NCBI GenBank assembly: GCA_023412275.1
Contig: JAEYNY010000205.1
Location: 1 to 41,145 of the forward strand
Direction: 5' to 3'
DNA: 41,145 nt
From: Bacillota bacterium
Lineage (GTDB): Bacteria > Bacillota > Clostridia > Acetivibrionales > DSM-1351
In this document: positions 27,701-32,095 of the stretch, piece after piece
Layout: each line of letters begins with the position of its first letter
How positions within the stretch are numbered: position 1 is the first letter of the stretch
Notes under the pieces: model-generated
The model's database searches: none
What the model saw: the letters and a program-made list of their open reading frames with translations, nothing else
What the model was told of the DNA's origin: nothing
Position numbers and translations under genes: made by a program

Positions 27701-29765
27701 ATAGTTTTGCATTTATAATCACTGAATTATCTACAAGACATAACTTTCCACCATTTAGTACTGTACCCCATATTTCAAAAGTAGAAGCATCGAATGAGAT
27801 TGCACCAGTTTGCAAAATGACAGTATCTTGGTTTAGCTCTATATAGTTCGTATTTTTAACAAGTCGCACCACACTTATATTTTCAATCATAACCCCCTTT
27901 GGCTTGCCTGTTGTCCCGGAGGTGTAAATAATATAAATAAGGTCATTGGGCATATTCACATGCTCAGGATTTTCAACCTCCCCAGTATAAACCTCACTGT
28001 CAAAAAGGTCTATCACCGGAATATTTGTTTTTATCTGCAGTTCTGCTTCCCCCAAAAGGATCGCTTTGGGCTGGCAATCTTCTAGCATATATTTAATCCG
28101 TTCACCGGGATAGCCAGGATCCATTGGTACATATGCTCCGCCCGCCTTGATAATCCCTAAAATTCCAATGATTATCTCGATGCTTCTTTGAGTTATTATT
28201 GCTACTTTATCATCCGGCTTTACACCAAGTTCTCTTAGTTTATATGCTAGCTGGTTCGCTTTTGAGTTCAACTCCGCATATGATATCTCTTCTTCTTCAT
28301 ATACTACAGCAATGTTATTCGGTGTTTTGCTTACCTGATCTTCGAGCAGTTCAACCACCGTTTTGTCACTTGGATATTCCACTGCCGTATCATTGAAGGC
28401 CCCTATTACAAGTTTCTTTTCTTCTTCATCTACTACACTCAGTTCGCATATCTTTTTCTCTGGTTTCGCAACAATTTGTTGTAACAGCAATTCCATTCTT
28501 CCCAGTAATGTCTGAATTTCCCCAGCGGCATATTTGCGAGAATCATACATAATATTAAGCATTAACGATTCACGCATAAACGCACTAACGGAAATACCAT
28601 AACTTGTCTGCTCTCTGAAGCTCTCCACATCTATTTTCAATCCACTTATACATTTGTTAATTGATTCATCTACATAATAGTTCTCAAAAACAAACAATGT
28701 CTTAATCAAATTACTGCCCATCGCACTTTTACTTAGTACTTCTTCCAGGGGACAATAGTCATATTTCATACTCTCTATCGACTGTCCCTGCATTTGTTCC
28801 AGTAAATCTTTTGCTGTTGTGCTTTCTTCGCATTTAACTCTGGTTGGTATCGTATTATTAAAAAGTCCAACAGCCTGCTCAATTCCTTGTATATTGGCAT
28901 TTCTTCCTGATACCACTTTGCCGAATACGATATCGGTATTCATGTTATATTTTTGCAGTAAAATGCCCCATACCGTTTCCACTAAAGTACTCATTGCTAC
29001 ATTCATCGAACCGCAAATCTTTTGCAATTGTTCGGTCAATTGTTTACTTATAGTATATGACTCTTCTCCAACCAGCTCTTTTGTATTTCCACTTTGCCCT
29101 AGAGGCGGTATCTCGGCAGCTTCATCATAATCTTCAAGCAGGCTCTCCCAGTATGAAAGTCCTTCTTCCTTATCCTGCTTTTCAAGCCAGTGGATATACT
29201 CTCCGTAAGCTGCAATTCCTTTTTGCTCTTCCCTCACTCTTTCCTTCATAGAAGACAGTTCTTTTCCTTCTACCAGTGCTTCGTAATACTGCATGAAATC
29301 TCGGAACAACAGGGATAAACACCAGCCATCCATTATGATATGGTGTGAACTCCATAAAAGAACATGCTCTTCTTCCGACTTACGCAGAATTGTCATACGA
29401 AGCAGGCTATCTTTTTCCAAATCAAATCCTCGTTGAATATCCGACTGTTGAATTTTTGCAACTTCTTTTTCTTGTTCATTCATTTTCGACAGTTCAATAA
29501 CATTGCATTCGATTTTCCTCTCATGCAGTACAACCTGCCTCGGTTTGCTAACTTTTTTGTAGAAAAACATTGTGCTCAATATATCATATTTCTCTGTTAA
29601 TAATGATAAGCTCTCTTTTACCTTTTCTATATCCAGTTTTCCTGACATACGAAATCTGGTTTGAAAAATATAGCTTGTAGACTGTTCATCCACTAGACTA
29701 TGATACAGTATCCCTTCCTGCATCGGTGTCAGTGAATAAATGAATTTAATATCACCCTTAACCAT
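15765..29765 (-). CDS. Hybrid NRPS-PKS: C-A-PCP, C-A-PCP, C-A-PCP, KS-AT-KR-ACP
   Basis: A 4666-residue enzyme that loads three amino acids and one malonate. Module 1: C 1-440 (HHIIMDG, His141), A 455-955 (Phe658), PCP Ser998. Module 2: C (His1178), A (Phe1685), PCP Ser2020. Module 3: C (His2200), A (Phe2711), PCP Ser3055. Module 4: KS 3115-3540 (Cys3288), AT 3645-3930 (GHSLGEYV, Ser3725; HAFHS, malonyl type), KR 4010-4460 (Tyr4434), ACP Ser4588 (LGAYSLHL). Pocket codes: A1 D-A-F-F-L-G-V-T-F-K (Ile- or Val-like); A2 D-A-Y-I-I-G-D-V-C-K (not assignable); A3 D-A-F-W-L-G-G-T-F-K (one change from the valine code). The first C domain begins LTPMQEGILYHSL, unlike the other C domains, so the chain may start from an acyl group on another carrier. 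ATG 29765 is preceded by AAGGATGG. No epimerisation domain is present. Confidence 0.93.
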   Translation of the reverse strand: MVKGDIKFIYSLTPMQEGILYHSLVDEQSTSYIFQTRFRMSGKLDIEKVKESLSLLTEKYDILSTMFFYKKVSKPRQVVLHERKIECNVIELSKMNEQEKEVAKIQQSDIQRGFDLEKDSLLRMTILRKSEEEHVLLWSSHHIIMDGWCLSLLFRDFMQYYEALVEGKELSSMKERVREEQKGIAAYGEYIHWLEKQDKEEGLSYWESLLEDYDEAAEIPPLGQSGNTKELVGEESYTISKQLTEQLQKICGSMNVAMSTLVETVWGILLQKYNMNTDIVFGKVVSGRNANIQGIEQAVGLFNNTIPTRVKCEESTTAKDLLEQMQGQSIESMKYDYCPLEEVLSKSAMGSNLIKTLFVFENYYVDESINKCISGLKIDVESFREQTSYGISVSAFMRESLMLNIMYDSRKYAAGEIQTLLGRMELLLQQIVAKPEKKICELSVVDEEEKKLVIGAFNDTAVEYPSDKTVVELLEDQVSKTPNNIAVVYEEEEISYAELNSKANQLAYKLRELGVKPDDKVAIITQRSIEIIIGILGIIKAGGAYVPMDPGYPGERIKYMLEDCQPKAILLGEAELQIKTNIPVIDLFDSEVYTGEVENPEHVNMPNDLIYIIYTSGTTGKPKGVMIENISVVRLVKNTNYIELNQDTVILQTGAISFDASTFEIWGTVLNGGKLCLVDNSVIINAKLFKKTINAYKINTIFITTALYNQLLNFDNKIFNSLTYLLFGGEKTSEKHVRMMMDSDSRVNLSNVYGPTESTTFTTYYPINKYNLSNNIPIGRPISNTQTYIMNGNELCGIGMPGELCIAGVGLARGYLNLPELTAEKFVKNPFGKGRMYRTGDLARWLPDGNIEYLGRMDEQVKIRGFRIELGEIENVLRKQTGVRDAAVVVKERSGDKSICAYIVSDQEIQAAEIKDSLRKELPEYMVPAYFLQIENIPVTRNGKLDKRALPEPEAASGREYIAPRNKTEETLAGIFEEILGVTPVGIEDNFFEMGGHSLRATRVVNQIEAKTGARLLLKAIFTAPTVKLLAKEVEGSKSKEYIPIPQAEEKEIYSMSSAQKRLYLINQKDDEGITYNISAGLEIQGRFDFDGMKSALEQLTARHEALRTSFHSENGETVQKIAKEVRIEFEYEEWTDRKEENLLFGFVRPFDLGKAPLMRVKAVKTGGDKTILMFDMHHIISDGMSISILTKELSMLYNGEQLKPLRVQYKDYSEWMRTRDLSEQKKYWQGVFKDSVPVLDLPLDHLRPQTQSYAGSSINGMLTAKQKKAVDKLCRKTGATAYMVLLSTMMILLGKYSRQEDVVVGSPISGRTHKDTEDMMGMFVNTLAMRGYPKGDKKYLDFLKEVRESALKAYENQEYPFEELVESVEIQRDLSRNPLFDVMFVLQNNEQVNFEMKGLEMASIDSEHNIAKFDLTLNMSETEDGYEMNWEYCTDLFKQGSVERMMKHFSHLVDELTANPEGKIGELSVLDEEEKRLVIGTFNDTAAEYPSGKTVVELFEEQVSRTPDNIAVVFEEEKMTYRELNEKANQLAYKLRKLGVKPDNKVAILTQRSIEMVIGIYGIIKAGGAYVPIDPDCPEERIRYMLEDCRPKAILLGKVELPVRTNIPVIDLFDKAIYTGEIGNPEHVNTPNDLIYIIYTSGTTGRPKGVMIEHDGIVNFRQYFIYYHDISQNDIALQFASLAFDATVYEMTMSLLIGARLCLCPVDVLKDTKLFQEYITKHNVTIAILPPQYLAQVDIQHFRTIITGGSETNQELVRTNSKHMRYSNDYGPTEATVCATHWACNPGEQVPKRVPIGKPIVNKQVYIMNGSELCGIGMPGELCIAGVGLARGYLNLPELTAEKFVENPFGKGRMYRSGDLARWLPDGNIEFLGRIDEQVKIRGFRIEPGEIETQLLKHQLIKEAVVVAKGDSDGGKYLCAYYVAETELRLEELRGHLSGELPDYMVPSYFIHLDNIPLTNNGKIDKKALPEPDGNISTGIPYIAPTNEVEEKMVTIWQEILGVEKVGINDNFFELGGHSLKATLLVLKIHKEFNAEIPLREIFKLPTVKGLAAYIKSTDESIYSSIIPVGVKEYYPVSAAQKRLYILDQIEGAGKNYNMPFTMIVEGKLDTNRLEDAFRALIRRHETLRTSFEMVDGKPVQKVHTEVEFRVDYFESSKDNADEIVKVFIRPFDLSKAPFLRVGLIRIGNDRHMLMFDMHHIISDGISINILVREFPQLYNGQELAELKIQYKDFSQWQNELFRTGGIKKQEEYWLHRFEAEVPVLNMPTDYQRPPVQSFEGDRITFEAGAEISQKLNSLAKKTGTTMYMVLLAAYNALLYRYTGQEDIVVGSPIAGRPHADLQDMIGMFVNTLAMRNYPTGEKTFNEFLAEVKESCLKAYENQDYQFEELVDKLNIKRDMSRNPLFDIMFVLQNASSTDIQVKGLKFIPQTVENRTSKFDITLNASERLGKIVFEVEYCTRLFRKGTIERFSEHFINILKDIATDNNTKLSELNIITDEEKEEILSRFNNTKVDYPNNKTIHEIFEEQVKKTPDNIAVVFEKSKFTYRELNDRANSLAWVLREKGVQPDTVVGIMAERSLEMIIGIVGILKAGGAYLPIDPRYPQERIKFMLKDSGTGILVTSNHLIAKTDFDGYIVNLNDSNISAGNTLNPDKTGTSEHLAYVIYTSGSTGEPKGVMVEHRSVIRLVKNTNYIDFEENDSILQTGAVAFDATTFELWGALLNGLKLHIVDENIILDPLNLSAAIEKYNISTMWLTSPLFNQLSTQKPDIFAGLKKLLVGGDKLSPSHINTVRNVCPGLIITNGYGPTENTTFSVCFKIDKDYEQNIPIGIPINNSTAYILDKYNNLQPIGISGELCVGGDGLARGYLNSHELTEERFVTNPFMPEERMYRTGDLARWLPDGNIEFLGRIDNQVKIRGFRIEPGEIEAQLLRNPSIKEAVVLENKNENGDGSLCAYVVTQDGCHMEDIKKELRKSLPDYMIPSHFIEIKEIPLTSNGKINKNMLPKPSDSVNTEVEYIAPKTDYEKVIADIWREVLNREQIGITDNFFDIGGNSLSIIRLSSLINQKLKGEFTGQISTTTLFQYPTISSLINYLNNGQKDVEALNKSKNSTVINKDVAVIGLSGRFPGADNVNEFWENLKNGIESITYFTDDELREEGIEDDLLNNPNYIRAKGIIKDPEYFDAAFFDYSPGDAKLLDPQIRIFHECVWEALESAGYDPYSYGGSIGLFAGASNNIVWQTLVSMYVNQSNTSYLFSNNQLADKDFLTTRISYKLNLRGPSLLVQTACSTSLVAVNVAYQKLLEGECDIALAGGVSVTLPHKNGYLYQEGMIMSRDGHCRSFDAEASGAVSGEGAGVVVLKRMEDALKDGDHIWAVIKGSRINNDGAGKVGYTAPSVDGQAQVIREACHFAEVSTETISYIEAHGTATALGDPIEIEALKKAFNTTKRNYCAIGSVKTNCGHLDAAAGVTGLIKAILSLYNKQIPPNLHYKSPNPKIDFKNSPFYVNESLCDWVGKEYPLRAGVSSFGIGGTNAHVILEESPITEITQDSSGSYMLPLSAKTPGALDKLSKNFAEYMQQNPEVNLSDLTYTMQVGRAQLKYRRVVVFQDLKDAVNQLNKNYTAQIAKPYHSKVVFMFSGQGYQYVNMGRELYANEPAFREEMDNCFGILESILNFDIKNILFSEDSSSNIEDTLVAQPLNFILQYSLAKTLIKWGIKPEALIGHSLGEYVAACLAEVFTLEDALDLIVLRGRLMQQLPKGGMLSVEISETELKPLLSEEVSLAAVNSSSICVVSGSQESIDILEEKLNKMRYECMKVPATHAFHSNAMSTMLPLFLDKLERIVLKKPKIPYISNVTGTWITAQDATNPQYWAEHTTGTVRFADGMSELLRKKYTVFIEIGAGWTLNTSVKLHHDCTPDVLVVNLIRHSKQERVGQPQRRNISALFKSLPEEVSDMSFILTQLGRLWCAGIKTDWKQFYKNKKRRKLPLPTYPFQRQRYWMDKNNSADFKYIDNYKRREIGEWFFVPSWRRANLSYSNKDFHTLKNILVFINHTEFSNNLVRSLESADKKLTFVKIGTSFCQDKEIESGYFINPSKNTDYKSLFSELYNSKNIPDTILYLWTLTEDNLHEPDLNKVNTAVDIGFYGLIYIAQAIGELNIPDQIFINIVTNNMHLVSGEENINPEKAVIVGPIRTIPKEYSNIKCTGIDIEVPQEDKTKEQQIINCLLAEMAITDNDSLVAYRGKYRWIQSFDQIQLKECPGVPLRLRENGVYVITGGLGGIGLAISEYLAGTVRARLALIGRTEIPSREYWDDYINSPEVDRKLAYKIMKIKELEELGAEVLLINADVSDTYKMSKAMSAIYERFGEVNGIIHSAGSPDGGLIQLRNRETTDSVISSKIQGTLEVNRFIEHNKLDFLIYCSSLSSIIAPFGQIGYCSANNFQDAFSQYQCNKGHTYTVSINWDTWKQVGMAVDLACAHSSDNLENGILISEGIEVFKRILDSDLPDYLLAQVLISPYPIEAYLKRIWDMEREQYKIKSEENYYPKEGLNSQEITSQSEIESKLTTILKEILGYPDIGRDDNFFDLGAYSLHLIQLRQRIKAVLNVDISIVSLYANTTISSLSRYLSKRDEAQYSITDEEASDLVSKRRNKKNILLQREKRNGIHGRD

Positions 29766-29964
29766 TTATATTTAACCATCCTTATATGATTTATCTTGCA
29801 TTTGCAATAGTAGTTTAAACTCTGAAATACTCATACCAGTACACCAAAATCAGATGCAGTTTTACAACTTCATTTTGTGATTTATAATTTTGCATAATTG
29901 TTTTATTAGACTCAACTACTAATTTTCTTTACTTCTTTTTCACCCTCGGCCATATAACGCTCCC
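29766..29964. other. Spacer between dehydrogenase and megasynthase genes, with two micro-ORFs
   Basis: The 199-base gap lies inside the operon. On the minus strand AGGGGAGCGTTAT precedes an ATG at 29953 that opens a 13-codon frame (MAEGEKEVKKISS, stop at 29912). A second 20-codon frame (MSISEFKLLLQMQDKSYKDG, 29772-29834) ends just before the megasynthase. Only the first has a good ribosome site. They may be relics of a lost gene or leader peptides. No promoter or terminator is evident. Confidence 0.4.
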
Positions 29965-31104
29965 CTAAAACTTAGTATTTCTAAAGGCATTGGTAGCAAT
30001 CAGTACTTCGTGCATCTGAGTTGTGCCCTCGATAATCTCATTTATCCTGGCATCTCTGTAATATCTCTCAACTGGATACTCACGGGAGCAACCATTTGCA
30101 CCGTGAATTTGCACTGCAGCGTTTGAAGCCTTATTTACCATTTTTGAAGCAAAATATTTTGCATTCCATGTCTCCATAATAGAGTCAGGGTCTCCTACAT
30201 CTTTTAAATAGCCGGCATTAAGACACAACAGTCTTGCAGCTTTTATGTCGACAACCATTTCGGTTATCATTTGTTGTATCAATTGATTCTGACGTAAAGG
30301 TGCTCCAAACTGTTTTCTTTTTCTGGAGTATTCCAAGGACTCTTCTAGGCATGCCTGCCCAAGTCCGACACAACCCCAAGCAACTGTATACCTTCCATAA
30401 TCCAAACTATTCAATGCAACATGGGATAAACCAGTACCTACTCTTCCAACAATATTTGTTTCGGGTATACTGCAGTTATCCATAAAAAGCTCAGCTACCA
30501 TAGAAGCACGGCAACCAATTAAACCCGTGATAGGGTTCGTTGAAAAACCTGGGCGTGTCCTCTCTACTATAAAGGCTGTAGCCTTGTCTTCACATTTCGC
30601 AAAAATGAGGAAAATATCTGCAACCTGCCCCATTGTCGTCCATTTCTTATGTCCGTTTAATATGTATTTGCCATCCGCATAAACTGCAGTTGCCTCAACA
30701 CTTTTAGCATCGCTCCCCACATTAGGCTCAGTCAGCCCGAAAGCACCTATTATCTCACCCGAAGCCATTTTCGGAAGCCAGTATTCTCTTTGCTCTTTTG
30801 TCCCCCACCGCAGGATAGCTAAAGCAACCATTCCATGAACCGTCAGGAGACCTCTGATAGATGAACACGCCCTACCAACTTCTTCATTCAGAAGTCCTAT
30901 AGTAATCAGATCCATACCCAAACCACCATACTCCTTTGGTATCATAGAACCTAAATAACCTCTATCTGCCAGTTTCTCAATCAGTTCAGGCGGAGTTCTC
31001 TCCTCCAGATCATTTTTTGCCGCATAGGGTGCAATTTCTTCAGTTGCGAAAGTGTGAAACGCTTCCTGATTGTCCAACTGATCTTTTGTCAGTTCAATTT
31101 TCAT
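29965..31104 (-). CDS. Acyl-CoA dehydrogenase-like flavoprotein of the biosynthetic operon
   Basis: A 379-residue full-length acyl-CoA dehydrogenase fold. FAD and substrate signatures are visible: AFGLTEPNVGSDAKS, HKKWTTMGQVADIFL, RKQFGAPLRQNQLIQQ, QIHGANGCSREYPVERYYRDAR, and the catalytic-base region INEIIEGTTQMHEVLIA with Glu in EGTTQ. It begins 29 bases after the discrete ACP gene, behind a strong AGGGGG site, and is followed by the megasynthase. In pathways for methoxymalonyl-, hydroxymalonyl- or aminomalonyl-ACP, enzymes of this kind oxidise an ACP-bound acyl group (FkbI and zwittermicin types). Here it most likely acts on the adjacent ACP. It could also desaturate an aminoacyl or fatty acyl chain. 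The substrate is inference. Confidence 0.85.
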   Translation of the reverse strand: MKIELTKDQLDNQEAFHTFATEEIAPYAAKNDLEERTPPELIEKLADRGYLGSMIPKEYGGLGMDLITIGLLNEEVGRACSSIRGLLTVHGMVALAILRWGTKEQREYWLPKMASGEIIGAFGLTEPNVGSDAKSVEATAVYADGKYILNGHKKWTTMGQVADIFLIFAKCEDKATAFIVERTRPGFSTNPITGLIGCRASMVAELFMDNCSIPETNIVGRVGTGLSHVALNSLDYGRYTVAWGCVGLGQACLEESLEYSRKRKQFGAPLRQNQLIQQMITEMVVDIKAARLLCLNAGYLKDVGDPDSIMETWNAKYFASKMVNKASNAAVQIHGANGCSREYPVERYYRDARINEIIEGTTQMHEVLIATNAFRNTKF

Positions 31105-31133
31105 ACTTTTACCCCCTAAAAATTATTTAACTC

Positions 31134-31385
31134 CTATCCTTTGTTACAGCCATTTTGCTTACTGTTGACAAAATCAGCAATAGTCTGGATAGACCTGAAA
31201 TTATTTATATCAAGATCTTCGTTTTCCACTCTTAACCCAAATTCCTTTTCCAAAAACATTACTAATTGCATCGCAAAAAGAGAGTTTACAAAGCCAAGAG
31301 CAAATATGTCATCATTATCACCTAATTCTTGCTTTCTAAAAAAACGATTAAGAAAAGTCCTTAGTTTATTTTTTATTTCTTCCAT
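31134..31385 (-). CDS. Discrete acyl carrier protein of the extender-unit type
   Basis: An 83-residue four-helix carrier protein. The phosphopantetheine serine lies in GFVNSLFAMQLV, and the following EFGLRVENEDLDINNFRSI is characteristic of the ACPs that carry hydroxymalonyl, methoxymalonyl or aminomalonyl groups (FkbJ/ZmaD-like), rather than of fatty-acid ACPs (usual motif DSLD). It is the first recognisable gene of the four-gene operon. ATG 31385 has no ribosome site of its own, only an A8 run directly upstream. A well-placed AAGGAT site instead drives an overlapping frame from 31422, so the true start is uncertain. FkbH-like loading and 3-hydroxyacyl dehydrogenase partners are missing from the window. 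Confidence 0.85.
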   Translation of the reverse strand: MEEIKNKLRTFLNRFFRKQELGDNDDIFALGFVNSLFAMQLVMFLEKEFGLRVENEDLDINNFRSIQTIADFVNSKQNGCNKG

Positions 31386-31422
31386 TATTTTTTTTGTATA
31401 ATGAACACCTAAGAAAATTCAT
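31366..31422 (-). CDS. Possible 18-codon leader ORF overlapping the ACP start
   Basis: ATG 31420-31422 follows AAAGGATAAGTATA, a good ribosome site, and encodes MNFLRCSLYKKNNGRNKK before a stop inside the ACP gene. It overlaps the ACP start by 20 bases in a different frame. Dropping one A from the A8 run at 31388-31395 would fuse it in frame to the ACP. It may therefore be a translational coupling leader, or the real ACP N-terminus reached by slippage. The frame is visible; its use is a guess. Confidence 0.3.
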   Translation of the reverse strand: MNFLRCSLYKKNNGRNKK

Positions 31423-31458
31423 TATACTTATCCTTTCTTTTTTATTTTATATAATGAA
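31396..31458. repeat. Three copies of TATAATGAA, two as a perfect inverted repeat
   Basis: GTATAATGAA (31396-31405) and TTCATTATAC (31418-31427) form a perfect 10-base inverted repeat with a 12-base gap. TATAATGAA recurs at 31450-31458. They lie directly upstream of the ACP start and overlap the leader ORF start, a natural place for an operator or an mRNA stem controlling operon translation. The elements are AT-rich, so chance is possible. Confidence 0.4.
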
Positions 31459-31891
31459 TATAGACGTTGTGGATTAGTTAATTTTTCTACAACGCTATTT
31501 GTCTAACTGTTTCCTTAGTCTCTAACCACGGCTTTATGTTGAGCTGAATTGTGCCTGTAGCATTTCTTTGATGTAAAAATAGGCGGAAACATTTTGTCAA
31601 TCCTGCTCAAATTCAATTCAAATAGCATTAGTTGATTTTCCGGTAGAAATAAATACTGCTCCAATAATAGTACCTATTGCAGCAGCCGGTTGTATAAATG
31701 ATAGATGTAATTTTGATAAATGGAAAATGTTAAACATAACCCTGATTGGCATGTTTTCTATTGTTGACCTCCTGACCTTTTATGTATTTAGTATAATTAC
31801 ATATGGTGAAATAATAAAAGCTTGTAGAGTTAATTCTTAATATCAGATGAGAAAGCAAGATGCCACACCACAGATTAAGCCAGTTAATACC
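31423..31891 (-). other. Long 5' leader of the biosynthetic operon
   Basis: This stretch lies between the predicted promoter (31892-31919) and the leader ORF and ACP. It carries no recognisable protein family. Two start-to-stop frames occur on the minus strand: 44 codons (31618-31752) and 25 codons (31515-31592, MFPPIFTSKKCYRHN, behind CAGGAT). No classical riboswitch or T-box was recognised by eye, but an RNA element cannot be excluded without folding. Confidence 0.4.
31618..31752 (-). CDS. Candidate small hydrophobic protein in the operon leader
   Basis: A 44-codon frame that begins MPIRVMFNIFHLSK. Its C-terminal half is hydrophobic, LSFIQPAAAIGTIIGAVFIS, and it ends TGKSTNAI. A perfect AGGAGG lies at 31768-31773, 15 bases before the ATG, or 6 bases before an in-frame ATA, so the start is not certain. 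It falls between the predicted operon promoter and the ACP. It could be a small membrane peptide, a leader, or a relic. I recognise no family. Confidence 0.3.
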   Translation of the reverse strand: MPIRVMFNIFHLSKLHLSFIQPAAAIGTIIGAVFISTGKSTNAI

Positions 31892-31919
31892 ATTATATCC
31901 TTATTATTCTTTGTGTCAA
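31892..31919 (-). promoter_or_regulatory. Predicted sigma-A promoter of the ACP-dehydrogenase-NRPS-PKS operon
   Basis: On the minus strand TTGACA (31914-31919) and TATAAT (31892-31897) are both perfect, with a 16-base spacer. It is the best promoter upstream of the ACP and points into the operon. Transcription would start near 31885, giving a leader of about 500 bases before the ACP. It is a prediction from the hexamers only. Confidence 0.6.
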
Positions 31920-32064
31920 CAACAAAACACTGCCTGATATATTTACAAATCCTTTGGTTTTTGCTTTTGTCTGAGTCTATGTCAATCTGTAAGGATATAA
32001 TGTTTTTCATACATTATAGCTTTTATAACTATATAAAACAGCTTACACATTCTCCACGTGCTCC
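31920..32064. other. Intergenic stretch upstream of the operon promoter
   Basis: This AT-rich sequence lies between the operon promoter and the hairpin at 32065. A plus-strand frame of 87 codons spans 31847-32110, but it has no ribosome site, a low-complexity hydrophobic composition, and runs across the promoter. I see no gene here. Confidence 0.35.
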
Positions 32065-32095
32065 AATAAATAATTATTCTAAACAATTATTTATT
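32065..32095. repeat. AT-rich perfect inverted repeat
   Basis: AATAAATAATT (32065-32075) and AATTATTTATT (32085-32095) form an 11-base stem with a 9-base loop. It sits at the stop of the coding remnant that follows the AraC gene. It could slow or end transcription from that side, but the stem has no GC pairs and no clean T-run follows. Confidence 0.4.

Noticed and set aside
8347..28396. Many plus-strand ORFs of 60-235 codons opposite the two megasynthase genes
   Set aside because: They lie antisense to strongly conserved coding domains, repeat wherever the domains repeat, and lack ribosome sites, so they are shadows.
31583..31840. Plus-strand open frame of about 85 codons (…VEINTAPIIVPIAAAGCINDRC…), at first sight a transporter fragment
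   Set aside because: It has no start codon or ribosome site, and it is the complementary shadow of the minus-strand 44-codon frame that does have AGGAGG.
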